Notes: generated from the letters alone by a model not told the origin. Positions 18,034 through 25,130 are shown, numbered from the stretch's first letter. The stretch is DNA of 64,000 bases from Phycisphaerales bacterium (GCA_020850415.1 JADZER010000054.1:62001-126000); one strand, 5' to 3'. Numbers and translations: made by a program.

Positions 18034-18309
18034 GTGATCTCTCCCGCGGAAATGTTGGTTCGCACCGCAGACCTCGCCGAGGCCGAGGGGCGCGAGCTCC
18101 GCAGGATGACCGTGCGTGTCGCCGTCGCCTGCGGCATCGCCGCGGCGGCGACCGTCGCGGCAGTGACCGGGCTCGCCCTGCTGCTGGGATCGCTCTACTT
18201 GGTCTGCGCTCCCGCCCTCGGCACCGCGGGGGCCGCGGGCGTCGCGGGCGCCGTGTCGTTGGCGCTTGCAGGAGGGCTGGCATGGCTGGCGCACCGGATC
18301 GTCAGATGA
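18034..18309 (+). CDS. Holin-superfamily III / YqjE-like membrane protein
   Basis: 91 aa with two hydrophobic segments (about 27-55 and 60-84) after an acidic helix AEMLVRTADLAEAEGRELRR. This matches the small phage-holin-family III/YqjE proteins that sit next to DUF883 genes; despite the name they are not known to be holins. The GTG start 4 nt after the previous stop is preferred; ATG at 18052 is an alternative. Confidence 0.68.
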   Translation: MISPAEMLVRTADLAEAEGRELRRMTVRVAVACGIAAAATVAAVTGLALLLGSLYLVCAPALGTAGAAGVAGAVSLALAGGLAWLAHRIVR

Positions 18310-18617
18310 TGTCGGTCGCCGAGGCCAAGGCCCGGCTGCGGGCGCTGGACGCGCCCCGGTCGTCCACGGGGGGCTCACTCCTCGCCAACCCGACCGCGCG
18401 GGCCGGAGCGGTGCTGCTCGGCGCCCTCGTGCTCGGCACCACTCTCGGCTCAAGATCCAGGGCCGGAATGATCCGGTCGCTGGGCCGGGTAGCGCTCCGT
18501 GCGGCGGGGGTCTTCGGGCCCATCCTCGTGGCCCGCGTCGCACGGGACCTGACGGGCGCGCCGCGTGCGCCGGCCGCGTCGGGCCCCGGCCGGGCAAGTG
18601 CGAACAGCCGAAGATGA
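18282..18617 (+). CDS. Small membrane protein of the DUF883/YqjE cluster
   Basis: 111 aa. A basic helix (SVAEAKARLRALDAP) is followed by one hydrophobic segment (GAVLLGALVLGTTLG) and a basic tail; it occupies the place of YqjK-type genes. The ATG at 18282 has GGAGGG 5 nt upstream; the ATG at 18306, forming ATGA with the preceding stop, is nearly as good. It overlaps the previous gene by 4-28 nt, so translation is coupled. Confidence 0.6.
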   Translation: MAGAPDRQMMSVAEAKARLRALDAPRSSTGGSLLANPTARAGAVLLGALVLGTTLGSRSRAGMIRSLGRVALRAAGVFGPILVARVARDLTGAPRAPAASGPGRASANSRR

Positions 18618-18783
18618 TCGCACGCCGCGGACCATCTCGGAAGAAGCTCGCCCCGGAGACACGCTCCCGGGAGCTTCGCTCGGCGCGGTCCGCCGGCACG
18701 GGCCGTCCGCGGGGACGCCACCCGCGCTTGACCGCGCCCCGGTGAGGAAGCACACTCGTATGGTGGGCCGGAGGGTGATAGCC

Positions 18784-19068
18784 ATGCCTCGAGAGGACCC
18801 GGGGCCGTCGATCAAGGACAAGAAGCGTTACGAGGCGCTCCGCCGCGAGGGCCACTTCAAGGAGATGTCGGCGCGGATCGCCAACACGGATCCGCACCCC
18901 GCCGGCGGGCGCGGCGGCAAGCCGCGGTCGCGGGATTGCCCGGGCTCGTGGCAGGGTTTGGCGACCCCGGCCGCCCGTGTCGGGGGCGGGGGCGTTGACG
19001 CGGCGCAGTGGGTGGTCGCGGCCTTCACTACGCTTCGTTCCGACGGCGGCGAGCGGCGGGTGTGCTAG
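18784..19068 (+). CDS. Small basic protein with KDKKRYEALRREG motif
   Basis: 94 aa. The first about 45 residues (GPSIKDKKRYEALRREGHFK, SARIAN, GGRGGK) match small proteins common in actinobacteria and proteobacteria that I know as a DUF7218-type family of unknown role. The last about 35 residues look unlike the family and may follow a frame error or be unconserved. GGAGG lies 9 nt before the ATG. Its stop overlaps the stop of the convergent DUF1080 gene by 4 nt. Confidence 0.6.
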   Translation: MPREDPGPSIKDKKRYEALRREGHFKEMSARIANTDPHPAGGRGGKPRSRDCPGSWQGLATPAARVGGGGVDAAQWVVAAFTTLRSDGGERRVC

Positions 19069-19742
19069 TTGCCGTCGGGGAGGGGCAGGACCTCGATCTT
19101 GCGGATGCTGACGAGGCTCTTGGGGTCGTGCTGCTGGAAGGCGAAGTGGCCGGGGCCGAACTGCCTGTCGAAATCGAAGTACTCGTAGATCTCGTTGCCG
19201 TCGACGGTGACCTTGATGCGGGTCATCTCGCGCCCGCGCCAGACATCGTCGCGGACCTCGATCTCGTAGGTGAACCAGGCGTCGGGCTTGACGAGCTGCT
19301 GGTAGACATGGCACATGCCGTAGAGCGAGCCGGTGCGGATGGGGTCGGAGTGGGTGGAGTCGACCTGGGCCTCGTAGCCGTCGAGGAAGCCGGGCTCTGG
19401 GGCGGTGCGGAAGTAGAGGCCGGAGTTGCCGCCGTCGTTGATCTTCATCTCGACGCGGTAGCGGAAGTTCTTGTAGGGGCCGGTGGTGGAGACGAGCATG
19501 GAGGGCTCGCCGGAGCCCTCGATGACGCCATCGACAACTTCCCACTTGGTGTCGGGCGATCCGACGGCTTTCCAGCCGTCCAGGGTCTTGCCGTCGAAGA
19601 GGGAGACCCACTTGTCTGCTTGCTGGGTCGGTTGTTTGGCGGCGGGCTGTTTGGCGGGTTGGGCGGTGGCTTGGGCTGAGGCGTTGTGGGCGCCGAGGAG
19701 GGTGAGGGAGAGGGTGAGGAGGGTGAGGGGCTTGGTGAGCAT
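19065..19742 (-). CDS. Secreted DUF1080 (3-keto-disaccharide hydrolase-like) protein
   Basis: 225 aa with a signal peptide (about 1-24). The DUF1080 fold starts at WVSLFDGKTLDGWKAVG, with VVDGVIEG, NFRYRVEMKINDGGNSGLYFR and the closing ISIRKIEVLPL-type strand. These concanavalin-like proteins are abundant in Planctomycetes and act on sugars or bind glycans. GGGAGA precedes the ATG. Single gene, converging on the small plus-strand gene. Confidence 0.9.
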   Translation of the reverse strand: MLTKPLTLLTLSLTLLGAHNASAQATAQPAKQPAAKQPTQQADKWVSLFDGKTLDGWKAVGSPDTKWEVVDGVIEGSGEPSMLVSTTGPYKNFRYRVEMKINDGGNSGLYFRTAPEPGFLDGYEAQVDSTHSDPIRTGSLYGMCHVYQQLVKPDAWFTYEIEVRDDVWRGREMTRIKVTVDGNEIYEYFDFDRQFGPGHFAFQQHDPKSLVSIRKIEVLPLPDGN

Positions 19743-19917
19743 GGGGCTATCTCCCTGTGGGGATTGGGTGTGCGCTTTGGGGAGGATAGCGGTGCTTGGG
19801 GGTGGGATCCGCGCTTGGTGGCGTGGGCCGGAGAGCCCGCCCCCCTGTTGTGTTCGAGGGGGGCCGGAAATGCCCCGGCCCCGGGGTGGGGGCGGGGGCG
19901 GAGGCATTCGTTCCGCG

Positions 19918-20424
19918 TTAGCGGCGGCGGCGGCAGAGGCCGAGGGCGGCGAGGCCGAGGGCGGCGGCGCTGGAGGGCGCGGGGACGACCTCGAGGGTGT
20001 AGTCGCCTTCGGAGAAGAAGGTGGAGTCGATGACGGCGTAGTAGATGCCGGGCGCTGCGCCGAACTCGGTGACGGTGTCGAAGGAGCCGCCGGCGCTGTA
20101 GTTGCCGGAGTCGTCGTAGCTGGCGGGGGTGTAGAGGAACAGGTCGTTGTCTGATCCGTTGAGGGAGGTGAGGTTGAGGGTGAGGTTGCCGCCGGTCCAG
20201 TCGATCTGCCAGACCTCGTCGCCGCCGTCCCAGATGTCGAAGATGTGGCCGCCGCTGGTGAAGCCGTCGTTGTCGTCGGAGGCGCCGGCGGTGGAGCTGA
20301 TGACGAACGAGCCGTTGGAGAGGGGCCCGAGGATGGTCTGGCCGCTGAAGTCGGCGTGGGCTGCTGCTGCGGCGGCGGCGACGACGAGCGCGGCGGTGGC
20401 GCGGGACCTGGTGGGGTTGGTCAT
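19918..20424 (-). CDS. Exported PEP-CTERM-like protein with PPC-like domain
   Basis: 168 aa: signal peptide (about 1-25, ending AHA), then a beta-rich domain (GGNLTLNLTSLNGSDNDLFLY, GIYYAVID, GDYTLEV) that resembles bacterial pre-peptidase C-terminal domains, then a sorting tail VPAPSSAAALGLAALGLCRRRR. The tail has the Pro motif, hydrophobic helix and arginine cluster of PEP-CTERM signals handled by exosortase in this lineage. AGGGAG precedes the ATG. No exosortase is in the window. Confidence 0.82.
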   Translation of the reverse strand: MTNPTRSRATAALVVAAAAAAAHADFSGQTILGPLSNGSFVISSTAGASDDNDGFTSGGHIFDIWDGGDEVWQIDWTGGNLTLNLTSLNGSDNDLFLYTPASYDDSGNYSAGGSFDTVTEFGAAPGIYYAVIDSTFFSEGDYTLEVVPAPSSAAALGLAALGLCRRRR

Positions 20425-20706
20425 TGGTGTGCTCTCCCTCTCTCGTGATGCGGCCCGCGGTGCGCGGCGACGCCGGACAAATGCCGCGGGCGGTGAGAGA
20501 GCGTACCAGAGGCGGGGGGTGGGGCGAAGGGAATTGGTGTGTGGAGGGGTGGGATTGGGGGGAAGTGACATTGGGGGGTGTTGGGGGCATGTGGCGTCGG
20601 GCGCGCGGGTGGGCGCGGGGGGTGGAGATTTGGAGCCTCGCAGGGCCTCAGCTTCGGCTTCCGGGGGTGGTGGTGGGAAGGAGGCTTGGAGGGAAGGAGG
20701 GGGCCC

Positions 20707-20795
20707 GGAGTGCCCCGCCCCGAAGGAGGGGGAGAGGGGGAGAGGGAGAGGGAGAGGGGGCCCTGGAGTGCCCCGCCCCGTAGGAGGGGGAGAGG
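20707..20795. repeat. Direct repeat with GGGAGA tract
   Basis: Two 31-nt copies beginning GGAGTGCCCCGCCCCG at 20707 and 20765 differ at one base and enclose a run of GGGAGA-type units. A related GGAAATGCCCCGGCCCCGG occurs near 19866. Confidence 0.8.
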
Positions 20796-20827
20796 AGGAG
20801 AGGAGGAGCGAGGAAGAGAGGGGGGAG

Positions 20828-20846
20828 CACGGCTCACAGAGCCGTG
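20828..20846 (-). terminator. Possible terminator hairpin of the downstream-facing gene
   Basis: CACGGCTC-ACA-GAGCCGTG, a perfect 8-bp stem with 3-nt loop about 40 nt past the stop of the 20885-21667 gene. No T run, so termination is uncertain. Confidence 0.4.
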
Positions 20847-20884
20847 GCACACGCCCTTGCACGCAGAGGTGCGCTGGGGTGTCG

Positions 20885-21667
20885 CTAGCTGGTGTTGTTG
20901 GATTGGGGGGCGCCGGCGGCGAGGGTGAGGGCGTGGGTGGCCGGGGGGTGGTTGTGGGGTGTGCTGTGGAAGGGGTCGAGCCCGGGCGGGGTGAGGAAGG
21001 TGTGGGTGAAGGGTGGCGGGGCCTCGGGGGCGGGGGTTGGGGGATGGGGCTTTGGGGAGGGTTGCCGGAGGGGGTGGTCGGGCGGGAGGAGGGCGAGGAA
21101 CGAGTCGGGGAGGGGCACGGGCAGGGGAGGCATGGGAGGGGGCGCGGTGGGCGTGCTGGTGGGGCGCGCGGGGGGCACCGCGTGTGAGGGTGGGCGGCTG
21201 GGGGCGACGGTCTCTGACCGGCTCTGGGTGCGGCTATTGGTTCGGTTGGCGGACCGGTTGTCGGACCGGTCGCGGCGTGTGGATGGGCCCAGGAGCAGGC
21301 GGACGAGGGCGTCGGCGGCGCGGCGCTTCTCGACGATGTCGTCGGCCTTGCGGGCGATCTCGAGGAGCAGGTCGGCGGCCTGGCCCATCCGGTGCTGGTG
21401 GGTGATCTCGTCGCGGAGGGCGCGGAGCTGGGCGAGGGCCGCGAGGTGGGGCTGGATGTCGGGACGGGCGAGGAAGGCGGCCTGGAGAACGGGGTCGGGG
21501 GGCGCGTCGGGTCCCGGCGAGACGATGGCCAGGAGGGTGGCGTGGTCGTCGGGGGAGAGGGGGGTGGGAAAGGACGAAGGAGGGAGGATGAAGGATGAAG
21601 GGGGAGCGGGGATGCCTGGGTCCTGGGGTGGGGTGAGGGGGGACGGGATGGACGGGGTGGGGTGCAT
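20885..21667 (-). CDS. Proline-rich hypothetical protein
   Basis: 260 aa. Residues about 36-130 are helical (DDHATLLAIV, LRALRDEITHQHRMGQAADL, IARKADDIVEKRRAADALVR); both ends are Pro/Ser/Thr-rich and look disordered. I do not recognise a family. The best evidence that it is real is a good minus-strand promoter (21682-21710) placed directly before the ATG. There is no ribosome site. Confidence 0.5.
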   Translation of the reverse strand: MHPTPSIPSPLTPPQDPGIPAPPSSFILPPSSFPTPLSPDDHATLLAIVSPGPDAPPDPVLQAAFLARPDIQPHLAALAQLRALRDEITHQHRMGQAADLLLEIARKADDIVEKRRAADALVRLLLGPSTRRDRSDNRSANRTNSRTQSRSETVAPSRPPSHAVPPARPTSTPTAPPPMPPLPVPLPDSFLALLPPDHPLRQPSPKPHPPTPAPEAPPPFTHTFLTPPGLDPFHSTPHNHPPATHALTLAAGAPQSNNTS

Positions 21668-21681
21668 GGTGTCGTGTACGG

Positions 21682-21710
21682 AGTTTAATAGGGCTCTTTG
21701 GGGTTGTCAA
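21682..21710 (-). promoter_or_regulatory. Sigma-70-type promoter TTGACA-17-TAAACT
   Basis: A perfect TTGACA (21705-21710), 17-nt spacer and TAAACT (21682-21687) on the minus strand, in a locally AT-rich patch. Transcription would start about 8 nt before the ATG at 21667. Confidence 0.7.
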
Positions 21711-21922
21711 GGGTGTTGTTTGGTTTTTTGAAGGGCATTCTGTGGTTTCCGGGGCTTTGCCCTGGGGGCGCGCGGTGGGGTCGGCGTGGGTGGGGTGTGC
21801 GCGACTCCGCACGGGCGGCGGTGGCATCGCTGTGCCGCAGAGCGGAAAGGGGACGAAGGAGGGGAATCGCTGCGAGTTGTGGCACGGGGGGCAGGGATCC
21901 GGGCCATCCGCCCACACGAAAG

Positions 21923-22453
21923 CTAGGCCGGACCGCCCGTCAACACTGTGAGTACTTTGCAGACCAGCGGCGGACTCTCGCAGGTGAATACGGCGTCGAA
22001 CGCCGCGTCCGGCGCCAGTTGCCCGTAGCTGGAGTGGTAGCAGTTTCGACCGGAGGAGTCGACCAGGCATTCGTACACGAGTACGAGTATCCGTGGCCCG
22101 ATGATCGGATGGTCGAAGGATGCGAGCTTGGACACGCACTGCCAGAACTCCCTCTGGTTCTTGGCGCCAGCTCCTCCCTTCCATTGCGCGGGAAGTCCAT
22201 CCACCGTGCTGCCCCTGCGATGGATGTAGTACTTGAACTCGATCAGGCAGACCTCCGCGTCCATCCTCGCGATCAGGTCGAATCTCCGCCACTCCGTCTC
22301 CAGACTGGCGTTCGGGAAGCGAGCCCGCAACTCCGCCATGAAGAAGGACCGGAATGTTGACTCGTCCGTGTTGGCCAGTCCGACGAGTTCGGCGTGCGCG
22401 ACCATTCGACGGAGCGCCAACTCGGACACGGTCGTGGCCCACTCAGCGTTCAC
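21923..22453 (-). CDS. PD-(D/E)XK-nuclease-like hypothetical protein
   Basis: 176 aa. The core RRFDLIARMDAEVCLIEFKYY (Asp, then Glu-Phe-Lys about 14 residues later) fits a PD-(D/E)XK nuclease active site, preceded by the helix FRSFFMAELRARFPNAS. This is a pattern call; restriction-type or repair roles are equally possible. The GTG start overlaps the stop of the DUF7662-like gene (GTGA), so the two are coupled. Confidence 0.55.
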   Translation of the reverse strand: MNAEWATTVSELALRRMVAHAELVGLANTDESTFRSFFMAELRARFPNASLETEWRRFDLIARMDAEVCLIEFKYYIHRRGSTVDGLPAQWKGGAGAKNQREFWQCVSKLASFDHPIIGPRILVLVYECLVDSSGRNCYHSSYGQLAPDAAFDAVFTCESPPLVCKVLTVLTGGPA

Positions 22454-22698
22454 GGCTGGCTCCCCGAGTTCACGAAGGTGACGATGCCGCGGGATTGGTC
22501 AACGGAGTCGACGCGGTAGCCGGCGGCGAGCCAGGCATTCCCGTGGACATGGGTGGGGTCGTTGGCCCACCAAGCACGGTGATCCCAGACGGAGCGGGGG
22601 AGGGGGCCGACGAGAGCGGCGACCTGGTCGAAGGTCATGGTGAGGCGGGGTTGGGCGGCGCGGGTGAGGTGGTTGCGTAGGGGGTCGTACTTTGCCAT
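22450..22698 (-). CDS. DUF7662-like small protein
   Basis: 82 aa. It opens with AKYDPLRNHL and contains LTMTFDQVAALVGPLPRSVW, then HRAWWAND, NAWLAAGYRVDSVD and VTFV. I know this pattern from a widespread small family of unknown function (DUF7662 in recent collections). It has no ribosome site; TACACT lies 6 nt before the ATG. It leads the two-gene unit with the nuclease-like gene. Confidence 0.75.
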   Translation of the reverse strand: MAKYDPLRNHLTRAAQPRLTMTFDQVAALVGPLPRSVWDHRAWWANDPTHVHGNAWLAAGYRVDSVDQSRGIVTFVNSGSQP

Positions 22699-22704
22699 TT
22701 GGGG

Positions 22705-22710
22705 AGTGTA
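22705..22710 (-). promoter_or_regulatory. Predicted leaderless -10 box (TACACT)
   Basis: On the minus strand CCCCAGTACACTCCCCA ends 1 nt before the ATG at 22698. The identical 17-nt block stands at the same distance before the ATG at 24606. Confidence 0.65.
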
Positions 22711-22717
22711 CTGGGGA

Positions 22718-22740
22718 CACGGGCGGGCGCGCCGCCCGTG
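22718..22740. repeat. 9-bp inverted repeat
   Basis: CACGGGCGG (22718-22726) and CCGCCCGTG (22732-22740) with a 5-nt loop, just upstream of the TACACT box. With the hairpin at 22757-22786 it separates two minus-strand units. Confidence 0.6.
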
Positions 22741-22756
22741 GCAGAGGGGTGGGTTG

Positions 22757-22786
22757 CCCGTGCCACCCGGCGTTGGGTGCCACGGG
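22757..22786 (-). terminator. Terminator-like hairpin after the TIR-like operon
   Basis: CCCGTGCCACCC/GGGTGCCACGGG, 12-bp stem with one central mismatch and a 6-nt loop, about 35 nt past the stop at 22820. It lacks a T run. Confidence 0.5.
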
Positions 22787-22819
22787 GGTCACTCACTCCA
22801 GGTCGGTGCCAACCCGCCC

Positions 22820-23443
22820 TCACTTCTGCTTTTTCGCTGCCCCCGTCTTGTTCTTGGCTACCTGCTTCTTCGCAGCGGTACCGCCTTTCCATTTGCCTTC
22901 CGTTTCGGTGTTGCGAATTTCCGCAATGATCTCCTCAGCTCGACGGGCCGCCAACTGATCCAGCGATAGCGCGTCGCCTTCGCGAATCATCCCCTTCTCC
23001 TTGGCCAAGGCCCCGCGGGTGTTGCCGTTGTAACAGCGCCAATCCCGCAGCACCGGGACCAGATGCACCTTCGACGACGCCTTCTGGCCGTTGAGCAGGT
23101 GTTTGACACAATACACCACAACATGTGCCAGTCGAACAGCCGCGTCATTGGCCGAAGCTGCCTTGAGGTCTCGGGCGACGACTTTGATGCTGCCGTCATC
23201 CAGGATGTGAATGATGTCTCCAAGTTCGCCTGGAGTGGCAGCGGTCTGAGGAGTTCCGCTGGACTGTCCGACAACACCGACTGGTACCCGCGGCGCAGCA
23301 GTTGTGGACATGCTGCCCGACAACTGGAATTTCGAAATTGCCCATTCCAACACCCGAACACGCGACTGATCATCCGGCAGGCTCTCCATGGTCTCATTGA
23401 TGGCGGCCAGTGCGTCGATCTCGTTAAGGAGCTTCTTGGCCAT
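22820..23443 (-). CDS. Putative winged-helix partner of the TIR-like gene
   Basis: 207 aa, family not recognised. The N-terminal helix pair (LAAINETMESLPDDQSRVRVLEWAISKFQ) resembles the ESLDxxxRxRVLxW opening of some prokaryotic DNA-binding-like proteins. Residues about 105-175 (AVRLAHVVVYCVKHLL, NGNTRGALAKEKGMI, SLDQLAARRAEEIIAEI) could be a winged helix. A Lys-rich tail follows. It starts 14 nt after the TIR-like stop with AGGGGG between. GC is visibly lower than in neighbouring genes. Confidence 0.7.
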   Translation of the reverse strand: MAKKLLNEIDALAAINETMESLPDDQSRVRVLEWAISKFQLSGSMSTTAAPRVPVGVVGQSSGTPQTAATPGELGDIIHILDDGSIKVVARDLKAASANDAAVRLAHVVVYCVKHLLNGQKASSKVHLVPVLRDWRCYNGNTRGALAKEKGMIREGDALSLDQLAARRAEEIIAEIRNTETEGKWKGGTAAKKQVAKNKTGAAKKQK

Positions 23444-23457
23444 TGCGGCCCCCTTTC

Positions 23458-24204
23458 CTAGATGATTGCCTCGCGTTCGAGTGTCCGTCTTACCTCTTCA
23501 AAGCAGGCGGACACCTTTCCAGCGGGGAACGGAATGTGTGTCAAACCGTGAATATTGCTGAACTCCTCGCACCCCTCCTCAAGCAAAACGATGGCCCGAT
23601 TGAAACCCAGCTTGCCCTGAAAGAGCCCTGCTTCGTGCACGACATTCTGGCGAGCTCGCATTTTTCTGTCAGGCTGCTCGTCCTCGGCCGTCATGATAAT
23701 GAACGCGAACCTGCATCGATCCAGCAGTTCAGTCAATCTGGCGGTTGTTGTTCGGCCCGCCTGCGGTGTGCGATTGAACTCCTCCCACTCAAGATCGAGC
23801 CGATCGACCAGAAAGTCCTTGAACTCGCGCCAGATCGTGGAACCTCCGTGTCCGATGAACACCACCGATGAGTCTGGGTCGCTTTCCCGATCCGCTAGTA
23901 GGGCACGCTGTTCGGGCATGCCTGCAGGGGCGGCCTCGATGCCGGTACGCTCCATGAGAACGGAATACCCAGAGCCAACAAACTCCCAGCCGTCTTTGGT
24001 GCTGGCAATCGTCTCGGGGCGACGGGAGAGAATCGCGGCGATGTTCAACTTCTTGACGCCCTTCAGGCCTGCGTCGCTCAATCGCGTCTTTAGTGTCTGC
24101 GTGTCAGCACCGCTCGGATACTCGGCCGCCAAGGCGAGCGCCACCTGGTCCCATCGAGTGAGACCCTTCTGGTGTATCAGGTCTTTAAGTTCGAAGTGTG
24201 CCAT
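23458..24204 (-). CDS. TIR-like (Cap12/Pycsar effector type) nucleotide-binding protein
   Basis: 248 aa. Residues 1-85 look like a winged helix (QTLKTRLSDAGLKGVKKLN, SRRPETIASTKDGWEF). Residues 113-245 carry the TIR-like fold once called predicted nucleotide-binding protein (Pfam PF10137): VVFIGHGGSTIWREFKDFL, AGRTTTARLTELLDRCRFA, RARQNVVHEAGLFQGKLGF, RAIVLLEEGCEEFSNIHGL. Glu191 is the likely NAD-cleaving residue by family analogy. Relatives are NADase effectors in CBASS and Pycsar antiphage systems, but no cyclase gene is nearby. GGAG lies 7 nt before the ATG. GC is low for this genome (33 of 60 bases at 23521-23580), suggesting transfer. Confidence 0.85.
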   Translation of the reverse strand: MAHFELKDLIHQKGLTRWDQVALALAAEYPSGADTQTLKTRLSDAGLKGVKKLNIAAILSRRPETIASTKDGWEFVGSGYSVLMERTGIEAAPAGMPEQRALLADRESDPDSSVVFIGHGGSTIWREFKDFLVDRLDLEWEEFNRTPQAGRTTTARLTELLDRCRFAFIIMTAEDEQPDRKMRARQNVVHEAGLFQGKLGFNRAIVLLEEGCEEFSNIHGLTHIPFPAGKVSACFEEVRRTLEREAII

Positions 24205-24270
24205 CTGTACTCCGCACTAAGCTGCCGAGGCACCTTCCAGTGCATGGGCAGTACTGTATCAACTTGTGAC

Positions 24271-24606
24271 CTAGTAGTCGAAGTTGTCGCCGCCGCCCAC
24301 CGCGGCCTTGGTGGCCTTGTACTTCTTCTCGACGATGGCGGCGTCGGTCGTCAGGAGGAGGCCCGCGATGCTGGCGTCTTGCTGGCGGCGGGTGGGTTGG
24401 GCGGGCTGCGGGCGGGCGAGGCCGGGGGTGTGGGCGGGCGTGGGAGATAGTTGGTGCTTGGGGTGGGCTTGGGTGGGTGTTGCGGGGCTGGCGGGCGGCG
24501 GGTGGAGGTGTGTCCACGCGTGGGCGCGGGGGTGAGGCGCGTGGTCGGGGGTGGGGAGGCCGGTGATGGGGGAGAGGGGGGTGGGGAGGGGGGCGCAGGT
24601 GGCCAT
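24271..24606 (-). CDS. Pro-rich small protein with conserved-looking C-terminus
   Basis: 111 aa. The first about 70 residues are Pro/His/Thr-rich and low in complexity. The last 40 (RRQQDASIAGLLLTTDAAIV, EKKYKATKAAVGGGDNFDY) have normal protein composition. The gene has no ribosome site, but the 17-nt CCCCAGTACACTCCCCA block sits at its ATG exactly as at the DUF7662-like gene. Real but unknown is my reading. Confidence 0.45.
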   Translation of the reverse strand: MATCAPLPTPLSPITGLPTPDHAPHPRAHAWTHLHPPPASPATPTQAHPKHQLSPTPAHTPGLARPQPAQPTRRQQDASIAGLLLTTDAAIVEKKYKATKAAVGGGDNFDY

Positions 24607-24612
24607 GTGGGG

Positions 24613-24618
24613 AGTGTA
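24613..24618 (-). promoter_or_regulatory. Predicted leaderless -10 box (TACACT)
   Basis: Minus-strand TACACT, 6 nt, ATG at 24606, inside the 17-nt block shared with 22700-22716. Confidence 0.6.
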
Positions 24619-24884
24619 CTGGGGTGCCGACGGGGAGGGAGGAGCGGGGGCGCGGCGGGGTCGCGTTGGGGATGGCGCGTGTGTTGGGGCGGCGTGCAGG
24701 AGGACCCCTCCCGGGGTCCGGGTGTGTGGGTGGGTGGATCCGGGGGTCTCGCGGCGCTCGACCCCCGGCTACTGGAGATGAGCCCTCCGGGCTCGGGGGC
24801 GGACCCAGGGCTGCGCGCTGGGCTTGGGCTTCGGGGGGCTTCGACCGGATGGGGCGTTGGGGGGGCGTCTTGCGTGCTTGCGGG

Positions 24885-24920
24885 CACTGGTCAGCTGCGC
24901 GGAGCCTCCGCTGACCAGTG
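24885..24920. repeat. 11-bp perfect inverted repeat
   Basis: CACTGGTCAGC (24885-24895) and GCTGACCAGTG (24910-24920) flank a 14-nt loop that itself contains GCGGAG/CTCC complementarity. No gene is assigned to it. Confidence 0.7.
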
Positions 24921-24926
24921 GCACGG

Positions 24927-25072
24927 CGCCGTGAACTTCCGGCGTGTTTGGAGTGATTGCGGCGCGGGCATGGTTGAGCGTTGAAGGAGAAGGAGAGGAA
25001 GAGCCCTCACCCCAACCCTCTCCCGCGGGGCGCGGGAGAGGGGGCCGAATGGCGACCCTCGATGGACACGGG
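24927..25072. repeat. Dispersed repeat, copy A
   Basis: About 146 nt similar along its length to 46908-47054. The shared core is a perfect 12-bp stem CCCTCTCCCGCG/CGCGGGAGAGGG with loop GGG (25016-25042), followed by GGCC and GATGGCGACC-like sequence. Proteobacterial and other genomes carry similar CCCTCTCCC hairpins as REP-like elements. Confidence 0.8.
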
Positions 25073-25130
25073 CGTGGTGTCTGCGGTGCACGGCGTTGGA
25101 CGGCGCCCGTTGTCTTGGGGCGAGCCCCCG

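Larger units (their letters stand above)
20425..20884. other. Repeat-rich intergenic region
   Basis: No gene supported. It holds a purine-rich minisatellite (20707-20795) and a hairpin (20828-20846); G-runs dominate the rest. Confidence 0.5.
24607..25130. other. Intergenic region with repeats
   Basis: No gene supported. It holds the -10 box at 24613-24618, a long hairpin at 24885-24920 and one copy of the dispersed repeat at 24927-25072. Confidence 0.6.

Noticed and set aside
20147..21187. 346-aa Gly-rich plus-strand frame
   Set aside because: It runs across the purine-rich minisatellite and opposite two minus-strand genes; low complexity.
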